A stretch of 64,000 nt of DNA from Ecdyonurus torrentis (lineage: Eukaryota; Arthropoda; Insecta; Ephemeroptera; Heptageniidae). Below the pieces are notes generated by a model, which saw nothing but the letters and a program-made list of their open reading frames with translations, was not told where the DNA came from and did no database searches. Below, in pieces: positions 38,444 to 53,147 of this stretch. Within the stretch, counting starts at the first letter, position 1; each line of letters starts with the position of its first letter. The position numbers and the translations under genes were made by a program. The DNA is taken from positions 156,501 to 220,500 of the forward strand of contig OX439136.1 of the NCBI GenBank assembly GCA_949318235.1, in the 5' to 3' direction.

Positions 38444-40360
38444 GGGTTTTAAAATTATTATTTTGTAATTTTATATGGTCTTTTTTCTTGCCGTCGCTTA
38501 ATTCCCTGGTCAGAGTAACAGCTAATTCTTACTTTGGGTTCAGCATCTACTCAATAATTACAGCGAAATATCCAGGTAAGAATTCTTATCCAAATAGTTG
38601 AATTTTATTTTTATTATGACCTGTAAAATGTTATAGCTTGAAAACTACTACTAAAACACCAAGTTCTAGAGTAAAATGTGAACCCACTATTCCAACTTGA
38701 AGTTCTCGGCGGCTATTGGAAAACTGTATACTCTTCAAAAAAGTAAACTGCAATGAATATTTGAATTTACCGCACTGTAGTATGTTTTTTTATTATTATT
38801 TTTTTATGAAAAGACTTTTATTTGAAAAGCATTTGATTCCTACGAAGAAATTAATAAATTACTATTTAAATGTAAAAAATAATTGATAAATAAAAAAGGA
38901 ATAATAATAATAATACAAAAATAATTTTAAAAAAAGAAAAATATTTACAAGGCAATTGCTTATAAAACATTTAGACCCCACTAATTTTGTTGGACGACAA
39001 AATATTTTGTTTTTCGTTGGTACACTTTGTGGAGCAAAGAGTTGTGGGAGAATAAGGGCATCTTTCAGCATATCTTTCATTACAACATCTGCAGCAAACA
39101 AATTAAGTTGGGAAAAAATAAATATACAAGTTATGCAACAACAAATAAAACATATCATATGATAAAAACAAACAAACATACTTTCATAGGGAGCTAGTCA
39201 TTGTCTGTGCTCCTTTTCTGCGTGCTTCCAGATTGCAGGTACAATTTCAATGAAGATCTTAAGGTCTTATCCTACATGTAAAGTACAGCCAAAAGTGTCC
39301 GTGGAAAATCATTCAAACTTTCAGGGTTTATTTATAAAGGTAAAAGACCCTTGTATACCAATTTTTGAAAAGATATATGGATTAGGAGAAAATTAAAAAA
39401 AAATTAATTTAACATTAGTTTAAATGGAGTTTCAGTTTTTTTGAAATAACTCAAAAAGTGTCCATAAATTGCATATAAAAAAAATATCACATGATAGAGA
39501 ATTTTATTTCACTATTTGTAATTTTTTTTCAGATTTTTGTAAGGATAAAGTTTTTTTATATTAATTTTCAAAAAATATTTTGGTTATGTAAATTAGCTGG
39601 AGGGGGATGAGTGTAAGTAACTGAGAACGTTTGGCAACCTAGAAAATCAAGTGGCGAGATATTTTCACGAAAGCACTCGCAAAAGACCGAGCGTAGCCGA
39701 AGTGCTTACACAGGGAGTATAATGGAGTCAGAAATGCCAACATGAGAAAAAAGTTTTAGTTTTTTATTCTGCAGAATCAACAAAATAAAGTAGATTATGT
39801 ATCTTTCAATATTTCTTCTTAAAAACTTTTCATTATTATTATTTGTATTTAATAAATTTTATGTTCTACATTGTGTATTTCATATTTTGTATAATATTAT
39901 TTCATTTTAAAAAGTAGTGGTTTTACCTTACAGTTGGTAAAAAGAATCAGCTGATTTTTGGCACTATTTTTTTAAATTTTTTTTTATGATATATTTTTTG
40001 ATGATATATATTTATTTAAATTTTAATATAGTAATAAAGGAAAAACAAACAGTTATTGAGAAGAAAGCGTTAAAAGAATTAATTTGACATATATTTTGTA
40101 TAATGAGTGTAATGATGTTGTTTACTAACTCGCGAGATGTTTTTTAAAAAACTGCATGCACCTGTACGTGCGTGTGGTATGCGCACACTTGAGTATTCGC
40201 GCGAATCATAACACTCTTTCGCGGTCGCCCGCGGGCATTACGGCGACGTTGCCAAGTTTATTACTTTCCCTCCCCACCTCTTTCCAAGCAGTGGTGGGGA
40301 GACAGGTAGCTAACTTCTGGCGTGAGCTACATGTGATATAAGACCTTAAGGCGGGAAATC
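38444..40360. other. A/T-rich intergenic DNA
   Basis: No gene supported. A short patch at 39660-39710 reads AAAGCACTCGC...GCCGAAGTGCTT, a weak hairpin. A GC-richer patch lies at 40150-40330. Confidence 0.4.
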
Positions 40361-40364
40361 AGTT

Positions 40365-40690
40365 ACTATAGGATTTGACAAAAAAGTCGTAAAGAAGGAA
40401 AAATCTGAAATTTTGCATGGTGATACATTAGGTTAGGGCAACTACAAAAAATTAAAAATTTTGGAGTGTCACCATGCTAGATTTTAAATTATGATTTTTT
40501 GAAGTTTTCATCCCATAAGAGGCCATGTTAATTTTAAAAAGTTTTAAAAATTAATTTTTCTGTTATCTGATGGTCACGGGTACTGAAATTTGTATCATGT
40601 GTAGCTGTTATCGTTAAGTTTGAGGTGACATCAAAAAATTATGAAGTATTCTTTTTAGATTTTGAGATACAAGCAAACTAAAGAAAACCC
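40365..40690 (+). repeat. Single arm of the long-inverted-repeat family
   Basis: Shares GTCACCATGCTAGATTTTA, GATGGTCACGGGT and TTTTTAGATTTTGAGATACA with 55203-55440, and in inverse with 27990-28345. No second arm follows. Confidence 0.7.
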
Positions 40691-41138
40691 TTAGTGCCAT
40701 TTATGTATTCAGGATTTACCTTGTTTAAATCTTGGGAGAGATAATAATAATAATAAAGATATTAATTTTTTTTTAAATAATTTAAATATCACCTACAAAT
40801 TTAGGTCCTTCAGTAGTTTTTAAGAAAAGATATTCGCTTAAGTACTCTAGAATTGGATTAGGATTAACAGACTGTTTTAAATTTTTAATCCTAATTTAAG
40901 AGGTTGAGGACAAAGATTTCTCAATGTCTTTGTCAACAGTTAGAAGCTGATTTTCTTTTCTTAACTCCAAATATTTTAACCCGTCAATATCAGCCTTTTT
41001 TTCTTTATCAACAGGAGTGTTATCAGTTGGTACGTCAGCCGTTTCTTTATTCTCAGGACCCACTGTCTTGTTATCACCTGTACATTTAATAAAATAAATT
41101 TAAAAAAAATGTATAACATCAACAACAACACACACACA
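40691..41138. other. Spacer between the solo repeat arm and the foldback element
   Basis: A/T-rich; the short open frame at 40904-41089 has no recognisable domain. I see nothing else. Confidence 0.35.
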
Positions 41139-41140
41139 GA

Positions 41141-42808
<1,668 letters not shown>

Positions 42809-43172
42809 ACTCTAAGAAATATTAAGAAAAAAACATTTTAATGTTTAAGGATATCCCAACTTAAAAAAAATGCTTACCAAGAATGCATAATTATTGGTTG
42901 GTCCCTATAAAGTCAAAAAATGTTGAGATTTTTAAATGTGGTATTATTCCATATCTTTCCCTTCTTTAGTTCGGGCACTACATTAACTATTTTTTATTTC
43001 TATTATTTATCACATCATTGATTTTAATCTAGCATATTATTAGGAAAAAATAACTTAATTGAGACATGTAATTAAATTTGCCTAGCATATTATATAACTA
43101 ATTAAAAATTTATTATTATTATTATTATTTTTTACTTTTTTTTAACTTTTTTTCTTGTTTAAACATAACACA
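42809..43172. other. Spacer between foldback elements
   Basis: A/T-rich; TATTATTATTATTATT at about 43111. Nothing else seen. Confidence 0.4.
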
Positions 43173-44517
43173 TATCGAGGGCTGCGCGGCCTTTCGGAAC
43201 ATCTACATCCTTCGCGCGCAAGATATAGAAATATGTGTATTCTCCGCGCTCCGGACTAAAGAAACATCTGCGCTCTCCGCGGGCTTTAACATTGAAACAT
43301 TTGCAGTCTTCGCGGCTGCACTAAATAAAATATCTACAAACTTCGCGCATAGCAATAATAAAATATCTAAATTATTTGCGTACCTAAATAGGTTTAACGT
43401 AAAAATACGATGTGTACATACAATTTATTACTTAGTTTTATTTTTAATCTATCAATATAGATAAAAATATTATTTAAAACTATATTATGAATAAATTCAA
43501 TAGTTTTTATTTTATTTAAGATTACCTGTTCTAGTGTAGTAATCAAAATATTTAACAACTGGTTAAATGATACAAGTAATTAAATGGTTGTATATTAAGT
43601 CTCATGAACTATGGTATTATAAAATAATTTTTTAAATCTCTATTAATTATAATTTATTTTTTTTTTTACTTTCTTTAAAATTATATCATATTATCACAAG
43701 ATAACTTGTCTCGCTACTGGTTTATAATAAACTGAAACTTTTTCATGCCAACGTCTATAATAATCAAGGTAATCTATTTTATTTGAACTTTATACTTGAA
43801 TACAATATAGTAAAATATTTTTCTATTGCCGTGTTTCAAAGTTCAAATTTATACGAATACAATCATTAAACTGCGTGACAATTAAACTTCAGTTTCAGTT
43901 TAGACAGTGAAATGAGTGGTCGTGTATTTATAGTATAGTTGTGATGTTGTGATTGATTAAAAAAAGCAGAGTAAAAAATAAAGTGCAGTGCTACATCACA
44001 TACATAAATAATTCAGAGTTTTTTTATATTGTAATAAGCCGAGGAATTATTTTTAAGACGTAAGTTTTTTTTTTTTTTTTTTTTTACTTTTTACTTAAAA
44101 AAAATGTTCTTCGATAATTATTTATATTTCAAAATTTTGGTAATAAAATAACTATTTCTATAAAAAACTTTTAAAATACATTAATTTATAGAATTTTTAT
44201 TTATTTATATAATATCATTAAATATCATACAACATTTACACTTGTAAAAGTAGGTAAAAAGAAAAAAAAATGGTAGAAGAACCAAAAGTTCATTTTGTAG
44301 ATATTAATTTTTGCTATACGCGAAGTTTGTAGATATTTTATTTAGTGCAGCCGCGAAGACTGCAAATGTTTCAATGTTATAGCCCGCGGAGAGCGCAGAT
44401 GTTTCTTTAGTCCGGTGCGCGGAGAATACACATATTTCTATATCTTGCGCGCGAAGGATGTAGATGCTCCGAAAGGCCGCGTAGCCCTCGATATATTGAT
44501 ATTGTGATATAGCATAC
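43173..44517. mobile_element. Foldback element B with 33-bp periodic GC-rich arms
   Basis: The ends are TATCGAGGGCTGCGCGGCC at 43173 and the inverse near 44490. The left arm (to 43380) carries AAACATCTGCGCTCTCCGCG-type units beginning at 43198, 43229, 43262, 43295, 43328 and 43361. The right arm carries the inverse units at 44297, 44329, 44362, 44395, 44428 and 44460. The spacer is about 920 bp of A/T-rich DNA with no recognised protein. The arms read as 11-residue repeats in one frame because 33 is a multiple of three; I regard this as a by-product. Confidence 0.85.
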
Positions 44518-44975
44518 ATAAGACTTATTCTATTATATATGAATATATTTAAGTTAAAAAAAATATTTTGTTCACGGTCTTTTGCTCAACTCAGCCAAAA
44601 TAAAGTCACCCACGTGTGGGGTAATGGAAAATTACTGTGATTTTTTTTTCTGTTTCCTCCCTTATTGGTCAAAATAATAGTTACGTAATTTTTTAACCCA
44701 GTTGACTTTTTAGTTCAATTTTAAATATATATTTTTGAGAACTCTATTACTTTAGAGTACTTTATATCTTCTTTGAGAGTCAGTCAGTTGTATCGTAAAC
44801 AGTGTATAGACGCGTTGCTGATCTTCTGCTCTATATCAATGAATTATTACCGAATTTCTTACCTGTAAAAAAAGATTTTTATTTTGAGAATCACCTGTAT
44901 TTGAAGTGGCACGTGCTGTGTATATTTTTACGATCAAGAAAGGGACAACAAAGAAATAAAAAGTAAGATTACAAA
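44518..44975. other. Probable 5' region of the 2A/zinc-finger element, copy 2
   Basis: Directly upstream of the first ORF segment. It contains ACGTGTGGGGTAATGG and GAGTCAGTCAGTTGTATCGT, and its left boundary could not be fixed because copy 1 does not extend this far. Confidence 0.4.
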
Positions 44976-45128
44976 ATGGTTACAATACAAGTTTGGCGCG
45001 TAAGAATAGGTTTATTCAGTAGAAATAAGATAAAACAATTTAAACAAAAAATCCAAACAGCTCGTAATAAAATAAAATAGAAACAATAATGTAAATTATC
45101 AATTATATCATTACCTATTTTAACTCTA

Positions 45129-45164
45129 ATAATTATATCTGGACTGGAAACCAATCCAGGTCCT
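45129..45164 (+). other. 2A-like ribosome-skipping motif remnant
   Basis: The frame reads LTLIIISGLETNPGP. The 2A consensus is D(V/I)ExNPGP; here the first position is Gly and the second Leu, so activity is doubtful. It sits between the N-terminal hydrophobic segment and the zinc fingers. Confidence 0.65.
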
Positions 45165-47456
45165 GAAAATTTTAAATGCGTACCTTGTGATAAGATAATT
45201 TTAATTTAAAAAAAATATGAAGATGAGTTTCTTATGCATAACAATGATTAGTTATATTTGTTTAAATGTTCTCAAAATAAATTCTCCTTTTCTGCTAAGT
45301 CGTATAAAGGATATTTAACGCATAAAAGTAGAAATCACAGTGCACAGTCTAAGCAAGAGTTACGTTTTATAATTGTAATAAACAGTAAAGAAAAATTAAA
45401 ATGCAGTATAATTACATGTTTAAAAGAATTTAACAGAATGCTTGAATTTGTTAATGACTGTAAACAGCATATTAAAGATGGAATTACAATTAATTGTCCT
45501 TTTAGGGAATGTAAAAAAACGTTTTTTGGTCTTAAATATTTTACCACACACACGTGTCGTGATTATAGATTAAAAGTAAAAAAAAATTTCGGAAGTAAAT
45601 ATTTCAGAGCCTATTGATGATGGTGACATAAATGATGATAGTTTGTCGTTAGATATTTTGAATTAAGTTTTACCTCTGAAAATGATGTTATTGAAAATAC
45701 TTTAAATAATCAAGAAGAAAAAAAATCAATAGAAGAATAAGAAAAATTAATTAAATATTAACTTGGAACTTTTTACTTAAAATCAGAAGCTGAAAAACTA
45801 GTTCCAAATACTACTATTCAAAGAATTGCAGAAGAAATTAAACACCTATCATATTTATTTCATAATTTAATATAAAATAAAATCAAGCTACAGTTATGTA
45901 ATGTAAATTAAACCGATCTAAATTCTGAATACGTCAAGCAAATAATTCTTGAAAATGATTTTTTTACCAATATCATAATAATGAAAATAAAGACAAATTT
46001 TCAACTGTTTACTTAAGAAGTAAATTTTTAAAATCAAATTTTAATTACATAGAACCTAAAGAAATTTTCCTTGGCAAAAATAAATATGGCAAAAATTCTT
46101 TTTTTCATTATATTCCAATTAAACAAACGCTAGAAATATTACTTCGCAATAAATCAGTACAGAGTCATATTGATAATTTTAGATTAAAATTAACAAATAA
46201 TTCTCAAAATGCGTATACTGACTTTACAGATGGAGGAATTTTTAAAAAAGAAAAATATAAAGATGATAGTTTATATTTAATGTTGTATAGAGATGATTTT
46301 GAAATCGCTAATCCAATCGGTTCAGCTCGTTTAAAATATAAAATAACTGCAACATATTTTACACTCGGTAATTTGCATCCTAATGTTAGAAGTAGAACGG
46401 ATTGTATGTTTTTGATTTCCCTATGTAAAACTGTTGATGTAAAATATTTTGGTAAAGAAAAGGTAGATTCTGAGTAATTAAAGATCTGTCTATGTTACAA
46501 GAGCAACGTATAAATTATAAAACAGATGATATAATTTTCCAAATATTAATGTTTATTTTAGCAGATAATTTGCGTGCTCATGAAATTTGTAGCATAAGCA
46601 CTGGATTTAGATCAAAATACTTTTGCCGCTTTTGATCCGTAACTTAAAAAAAAGTTTCAAAAATTTCCAAATGAAACACTTGAATTTAGAACAAAGGAAT
46701 CATTCTTATATAATTTAAACGAACTAGGAAAAAGAAAAAAAGCTGGTAATAAAAAAATAAAATCTAATTGTGGTGTGTTTAATGACTCTTTTTTTGATAA
46801 AATAAAACATTTACATGTTTGTTGTCGTTTGCCTCCTTGTTTAGGCCATGATGTATTCGAATGTATTGTAAGTAATGATCTTGCTCTCATTTTAAATGAT
46901 TTAATATACAATAAAAAAGCTTTTACACTTAAAATATTTAACCATAAGTTACAATCTTTTCGTTTTCTTATAGGAAAAAATATATGTGGTCTTTATAAAA
47001 AAGTTTTCAAGTTTTGAAAGGTGCTGCTTCTCACAACTAGACGATGGTTCGATTTTTTTCATTCATTATTTTTGATTATATTAATCGACTTGAAAATGAA
47101 AATGTATGGTTAATGTACTTAAAATTGAAAGAAGTTGTTGAAAATATTTGTGCCCCAAAAATATCCTCTAAACAAATATACTTATTACAAACACAAATTC
47201 ATGAATATATAGAACTAAGGTCTCAAATTTTCTCTCACGTCCCTCTTAGACCAAAACAGCGGTATTTAACGCATTATCCACAATTAATTGGTTATTTTGG
47301 ACCCCTTATTAGATTATGGACCATGAGGTTTAAAAGTTTGGATAGCTATTATAAAAGAATCGCACATGTGTGTGGAAATTTTAAAAATGTAACAAAGTCA
47401 TTCACAGATAAAAATCAAAAATATTTTGCATATAAAACTACAAACCAATCTTATTG

Positions 47457-47619
47457 CAAAAAAAGGCCTATTTGGTTTTTTGTCAGTGGAAGCAAAAGGC
47501 GTATCTCGTATTTTGTCAGTTATGGCGATAGCGCTCGAGATAGGCCTTTTGCTTACACTTACAAAATACGAGATACGCCTTTTGCTTCCACTGACAAAAA
47601 ACGAGATAAGCCTTTTTTT
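47457..47619. mobile_element. Small palindromic MITE inside the transposon ORF (copy 2)
   Basis: Same hairpin as 966-1126 with a few substitutions (ATTTGG for ATTTAA; TTACAAAATACG for TGACAAAATACG). Confidence 0.8.
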
Positions 47620-47846
47620 CGCAACAAGATGAAAACGTAATTGCAGCTAAATCAAATATTTTAAATTATAGCAAAAAAAATGTTATAAATAATTTAAATG
47701 CCGCTCTTTTAACTTTATTAGAAAATCATGAGTTATTAAATGCAATTGAAACAAACAAAATTATTTTTAATGGGATATCTTATGAAATTGGTAATTACAT
47801 TTTCGTTTCTCGTATTAATTCAAAATTAATCGTTGTAAAAATATAA

Positions 47847-48192
47847 AATATGTTTTTAAATGATAGTGAAATAATATACATTCTTGTAGAAAATTTTGTT
47901 ACATTTAAATGTTTAATTACAGGCGCACTTATAATCCAAAATGACGAATTTATAAAAAAAAAGTTAAATAACTATTGATCAACTTATAGATTATTACCCA
48001 CTATCATTTTACAAGATAAAAAATTATTAACATTTAAATTTAGAACATGCAATTTTTGATAATTAGCTTTTTTATATAAATCTTTAACGCGTAATTGAAG
48101 TTAACTAATATAAAAATTGTATGGGTACTATATGCTTCAGTTTAGTTCATATGTTTTACCGTGCCGTATTGATAGCTGCTGACTGCACATAT
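47847..48192 (+). other. 3' flank of the 2A/zinc-finger element, copy 2, with the empty hAT site
   Basis: Matches 1353-1504 joined to 4383-4583. The single ATTATTAC at 47990-47997 is the unoccupied target of the hAT element. The element's right end is near GCACATAT at 48192. Confidence 0.85.
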
Positions 48193-50121
48193 TGAAGTGA
48201 CCGTCCTTCGTCTAGCCTCGGCCTGCAACCCCGCCGTATGCCTCGTAGACGGTCGGCTGCAGTTCACTCTAATAGCTTTTTTTTATGTTTTCCTTACAAA
48301 AATAATATCCTGTCTTTACTGTAAACTGCGTCCTGTTTAGAGACAATAAAATTTTATTTTTACTTAACGCCTTTTTTAGTTCCTTTTTTCTCGCCAAAAT
48401 ATAGATATCTATGCATATAATGTTAATAATCGCCTAGATTTCTTACCTTGCAGTACCTATGTAACCTATCCCTGTCTACCTGCTGTGGCGTTACCCTACT
48501 TTCCCTTGCTCCTTCTCGCTTGCCTGTTACCTCTTCTCTTGACTCTACCTGGCCGCGGCCATCCCTAAATCTACCTAATTTGTCTCTACAAAGATTGCCA
48601 AAGGCTCAACTTGCCTTACGCGATCTATGTTATAAGTTTGTGCCAAACTCGCACAAAAAAATAAAAATGCATTACTTTATAACAACAATTTTTTTTTAAT
48701 ATTAACTAGCTTTATACTTATTTTTATTCTAATCAGTCTCAGTGTCTGAATGATGAGCCGTGGGCTATCCCCGTGTGCCTGCCCAAAGAAAACGCAAATT
48801 TTCACCGAATGTTATTCTTTATTTTATTTTATTTTTTTCCTATCTACTACACTATTTATATCGTAGCCGCCAGCTCGATAAGCTTATAACATGTGTCCAA
48901 TAAAATTAAAACTTCTAGAATTAATTAGAATTAATTAGTCGCACATTAAAATAACACACACAATAGTAAGAAAAAACATCTAACGGGATTTGAACAGTCA
49001 GTCTCGAATATAAAACCCAGATCTAATATTAACAAAATCACGTACTGTCATCCAAATCGTGACGTTGTCACCCTCTTTGTTTTCACTCTTCCTTTCTTTT
49101 TGGTCCTCTCTCTTTCACCTCTCACCACCAACTACCCTTTTCCCATCTCTCTTTCCCAAAATTCCCCCCAGTCCTCACCCCCAATTTCCACTCGCTCATA
49201 TAAAACTACCCCCATGCATGATTCATAACCCAGGTGGGTATATTCATTGTGACTGTTTGACTCCCGTTTACATTGCTATTGTTTTTTTTTTATGAATTTC
49301 ATGTTTATCTTTCAATAACTAATAAATTAGTAGAGATAAACATATAACTCTACCAATGACTACAGCTTTAAGATTTTGTTACGTTCAATGTTTTTTTTTT
49401 GAACGTGTCACATAACAACACAATAATTAATATTAAACTAATAATTACACTATATATATAAAGGAGAAACAAATTAACATTTTATTATTCATTATAGTGA
49501 CAAACAAAAAAAATTATTTATTCTTAGTACATTTTGCTATTAAATATTGTTGCAACTTATAGTTTTAAACCCTTTTATATCTATTGGAGCTCTTTACGAG
49601 CTAATGTTTTTGTTGTCGGTTTTTTTTTATATGGCACTGCCTACTGTTTAAAAGAAACTCGTAAAAATTAGTTTCGAGGTTGTATGATTGTTCATTTTTT
49701 TCTTGTAGAGTACTGCATAAAATAATCTCATTACATTTGGCATAGCTGTTTATACCCGCGTATGGCTCCTATTAACTATTTATTTTATTTTTTTTCTTAT
49801 TATCTTTTTTTGTATCTATTTACTCATGTATAGGTATAGGTATTATGATTCACAAGTCAAAATGGAGGTTATCGGTTTAAAAAAAATGCTTAAAAATGAC
49901 TATGGCTTAAAATATATAAAAGTATGTCTAGTATTTCTTATTTAAATTTCTCCAAAATCGGAGAAGTAGTTATCTCACAAATCGCAAAAATGTGTTTTTC
50001 TCCATATACGTAGTGTTAAATTAGGGGACCCTTAGCTTTCCCCGCGGACCCTCCATGCGCTAAACCGATAAGCTCCATTATACCTGTCATTTAATTATTT
50101 TCTTAATTTCATGCTTCTATA
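48193..50121. other. Intergenic DNA, mixed composition
   Basis: GC-richer patches at 48195-48270 and 48440-48610, and a pyrimidine-rich patch at 49060-49200. Frames in them show no domain. I see no supported gene. Confidence 0.4.
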
Positions 50122-50424
50122 TACAGGGTGTAGGCATTCATGATAGTTGACGCCATGTTGGATAACTCAATAACATGGGTAGCCCAGGCAAATAACTTAT
50201 TTTGCCAGTTTTGTAAAAAAAATACTTATACAATAATTTGACAGCATTCATACTGTAAATATGTTGAATTAAATGTCGCATTAAATTAAACTGACAATTA
50301 ATAAATTTGACCCTCCTTCAGTTAATTAGGTTAAATAAGATTTGTCCTACGCCGAGCAAAGTTATTTAGTACTCCAGTATAGCCTCCAAACGCTATATTT
50401 ATGACGTCATCCGTATGCACTTTA
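50122..50424 (+). mobile_element. AGGGTGTATGC MITE, copy 2 (diverged)
   Basis: Starts CAGGGTGTAGGCATTCATGA, with GCCATGTTGGATAACTC, CTCCAGTATAGCCTCCAAAC and ATGACGTCATCCGTATGCAC. The interior and the right end are more diverged than in other copies. Confidence 0.72.
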
Positions 50425-50750
50425 TTTGCGGTGCCGTGTGCTTTATGGTTTTTATTTTACTGGCTGCGTGGTAGCAAAGTCCGCGAACACACCGGTCAGC
50501 TCTCCCTGCATATCGCACACGGCCTTGCACACCAGAATTTTAATGAGTTCGCCTAGCAGTTTTTTTCTTAAGGATGGTTTGCTCTTCGTAGGGTGGATAG
50601 GGGCAATAGCCCGTTGTGGCTCTCTCTTTTCCTCTCGCTTTGTCCTGTTCATTTCTCCCATATATTCAAAACTTACAATCCCAGCGAGAGGCAAGAGACG
50701 GCAAGAGGGAAAACAAAATGTTCTCATGTTTTCCCTTGTTCACTTCATAT
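50425..50750. other. GC-richer patch without a recognised gene
   Basis: Open on both strands for about 90-108 codons (plus 50426-50752, minus 50452-50727). Neither has a recognisable domain, and opposite-strand openness argues for composition. Function unknown. Confidence 0.3.
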
Positions 50751-50842
50751 AGTAAAACTGTTCCGTGACGTACCGAACCGCTGAACTGTAAACTATTTTG
50801 TGCGAAACTTAAAAAATATATATATATATATATCTATATATA

Positions 50843-50932
<90 letters not shown>
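50751..50932. repeat. Dispersed repeat fragment with TA microsatellite (copy 2)
   Basis: GTAAAACTGTTCCGTGACGT followed by matching sequence and a long TA run; partner of 4584-4710. Confidence 0.7.
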
Positions 50933-50937
<5 letters not shown>

Positions 50938-51116
50938 ATTTTAAACTTCAAATGATATAGTTTTCTTCACTACACATAGTGTAGTTCAGACTCCACGAGA
51001 TGGCGATATTTGTATCAAAGTATAATATATAAATATTTGAAAATATTTATCTTGCACTATAACACCATCTGAAACGAATCATATAAATGCAAATAAAGTC
51101 AAAGAGTTAAAAAAAA

Positions 51117-51198
51117 CGACGGCGGCCGGAATCGAACCGACAACCTTTGGATTTGCGCTCCAATGCTCTGACCAGTGAGCTACAACGACCGTTCAATT
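51117..51198 (-). tRNA. tRNA-like sequence (Cys-GCA-like arm), probably a pseudogene or SINE head
   Basis: The minus strand reads TAGCTCACTGGTCAGAGC (D arm, box A), TTGGA-GCGCAAA-TCCAA (perfect five-pair anticodon stem, anticodon GCA) and GTCGGTTCGATTCCGGC (T arm, box B), followed by a T run. Position 33 is C instead of the universal U, and the acceptor stem pairs poorly, so a working tRNA is unlikely. This is the best-paired of four copies. Confidence 0.6.
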
Positions 51199-51343
51199 CT
51201 ACCTTGATTCTTTACTTGCATTTACACAATTCTTATGACGACAACGGTCGCATATTCGCTGCCTGAGAGGCACCTTTTTTTTTTACAAACCAGCCTCTCT
51301 TTAAACAATAAAACGATTTAAAGAATCTAGGTAGAATTGGACG

Positions 51344-51421
51344 GTCGTTGTAGCTCAATGGTCAGAGCAGTGGAGCGCAAATCCAAAGGTTGTCGGTTCG
51401 ATTCTGGCCGCCGTCGTTCCT
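51344..51421 (+). tRNA. tRNA-like sequence, copy 2
   Basis: TAGCTCAATGGTCAGAGC, GTGGAGCGCAAATCCAA and GTCGGTTCGATTCTGGC, followed by CCTTTT. Same C33; mismatches in the anticodon stem. Confidence 0.55.
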
Positions 51422-51515
51422 TTTAACTGTTTGACTTTATTTGCATTTATATGATTCGTTTCAGATGGTGTTATAGTGCAAGATAAATATTTTCAAATAT
51501 TTTTATATTATACTT

Positions 51516-51575
<60 letters not shown>

Positions 51576-51618
51576 AAGTAAAATATAAAAATATATATAT
51601 AAAAATATATATATATAT

Positions 51619-51921
51619 ATAGGGTTCGTGCATTCATGTTAAAGTCGACGCCATGTTGGATCACTCAAAAACATGGTTGGCATAAAAAAATTACTAATTT
51701 TGCCAATTTTTAAAACAATAATTTTGAGAGTAATTATGGTGTAAGTATGTTGAATTAGTATCTCAAGTATGTGAGAAAAATAGCAATAACAAAAAAATAA
51801 CCGAATTCCTAAATAAATTGCCTAAAATGAAGTTTTTCCTATTATCAGCTATTTTATTCACTACTTCAGTATGGACTCCAAGCGCATTAAATATGATGTC
51901 ATCCGCATACATCCTATATAA
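51619..51921 (+). mobile_element. AGGGTGTATGC MITE, copy 3
   Basis: TAGGGTTCGTGCATTCATGT to GATGTCATCCGCATACATCC; part of the duplication and closest to copy 1 at 10771. Confidence 0.8.
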
Positions 51922-52707
51922 CACACTTATACAACTCCTTAATGTCTTGGTAATCTGGTATCTTCCACTTCTATAAATATTAATAAATCGCATACACATT
52001 TGCAGTGTTTTCGCGTACTTTTAGTTTTTTATTTTATTCCTAATAATGAAAATTCCTTTTTATTACATATTTATAACGTTATTATTAACCTTTGATAAAT
52101 ATGAAAATAAATAAAATTTCTAAGTTCAAAATTATCTAAAATGTAAATAAAAAAAAAATCTGCTACCCAAAACTAGTACAACAGTTTCTATAATTTTATA
52201 TATAATCACACGTACGATAATTAAAATTTTAGATAATTAAGGCTATCAAAATAAACGTACTATAAAAATGAGTCTTTTATTATCCCCTCAGACAAACGCC
52301 AATTTCTTGTATGCTTTTTTTCTTTTCTTTTTATTCTTTTTATTTTTAGATAAATTGCATTTCTTGTATTATTATGTTTTTATATAATTATATAAGTAAA
52401 ACTAAAAAAAAATGTTTATAAAAAATTAAATCGACAAATTAATTTCAAATTCAAAACTAATAATTAGCAGCATCAGATGATCAGAAAACTATATTTTTTA
52501 TATTTTTATTTTTTTTTTATTAATTTAGTTAATACTTTTTATTAATATTTTTATTTTCAATCATATTAGAGGCTTTAAACTTTTATGAAATGTAAATAGT
52601 ATATTTTTGTCATAAAAACGAGTGGTTCTCGTAATGCGAAAAATATTTAATACATTTATCTACTGATTATTTGTGTAATATTTGCTCTCTTTATTATTTT
52701 TGTTCAC

Positions 52708-52822
52708 CTCTCTCTCTCACTCTCTCTCGCTCGCTCTCTCTCTCTCTCTATCTCTCGCTCGCTCGCTCTCTCTCTCTCTCTCTGTCTCTCTCTCGCTCCC
52801 TCTCTCTCTCTCTCTCTCTCTT
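52708..52822. repeat. CT microsatellite
   Basis: CTCTCT with CGCT interruptions; the Ser/Leu frames through it are artefacts. Confidence 0.95.
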
Positions 52823-53147
52823 ATATACATACACAATACATCGCAGGCGCTCAAAGTTTGTAAGAATGTTTTTTGGAATTTCACTGTCATTAATAATACG
52901 AGTTTAAAAATTATAACAAAAAATGTAAATTTGTAGTTTTAACAAAAAATATATTTTATAATAATTTAACTACTCTTTAAAACGTTACTATTTTAAAACA
53001 TATGGAAATCAAATTTAAATGTTATTAAAATATTTTTTGTTACGTTGAAAAGTAAAGTTTTAATAATTTCTATTATTTTATACGAGCTGAATGGAAATGT
53101 ATTTTTTATTATTATTATTTTAATTCTTTATTATTATTATTTAAAGG

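Larger units (their letters stand above)
44976..47846 (+). pseudogene. 2A/zinc-finger transposon protein, copy 2 (nearly full length, decayed)
   Basis: It starts MVTIQVWRVRIGLFSRNK. After a stop and shift, a hydrophobic segment ends in SGLETNPGP (45153-45164 encode NPGP), a 2A-type ribosome-skipping motif. Cys/His clusters follow: FKCVPC, FKCSQNKFSFSAKSYKGYLTH-like, then CPFRECKKTFFGLKYF with TTHTC. Then come LGKNKYGKNSFFHYIPI, the block MLYRDDFEIANPIGSARLKY (46280), TYFTLGNLHPNVRSR and DVKYFGKEKV. The rest matches copy 1: PPCLGHDVFE, PLRPKQRYLTHYPQL and FGPLIRLWTMRF, ending at a stop at 47844-47846. This domain order fits a repeat-associated family seen in arthropods and other invertebrates. 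Many stops and frameshifts show it is dead. Confidence 0.78.
50950..51525. repeat. Inverted pair of tRNA-like repeats
   Basis: 51013-51230 is reverse complementary to 51325-51522, around a centre with AGGCACC and CAGCCTCTCTTTAAACA. Each arm holds a tRNA-like core and the same flanks (GCATTTATATGATTCGTTTC, TTTCAAATATTT). Confidence 0.85.

Noticed and set aside
43173..43380. CRISPR-like array (33-bp regular spacing)
   Set aside because: There are no constant repeats with unrelated spacers; whole units are related along their length, and the DNA is eukaryotic.
50452..50752. Opposed ORFs of 91 and 108 codons
   Set aside because: No recognisable domain, and both strands are open in a GC-richer patch, which fits chance.
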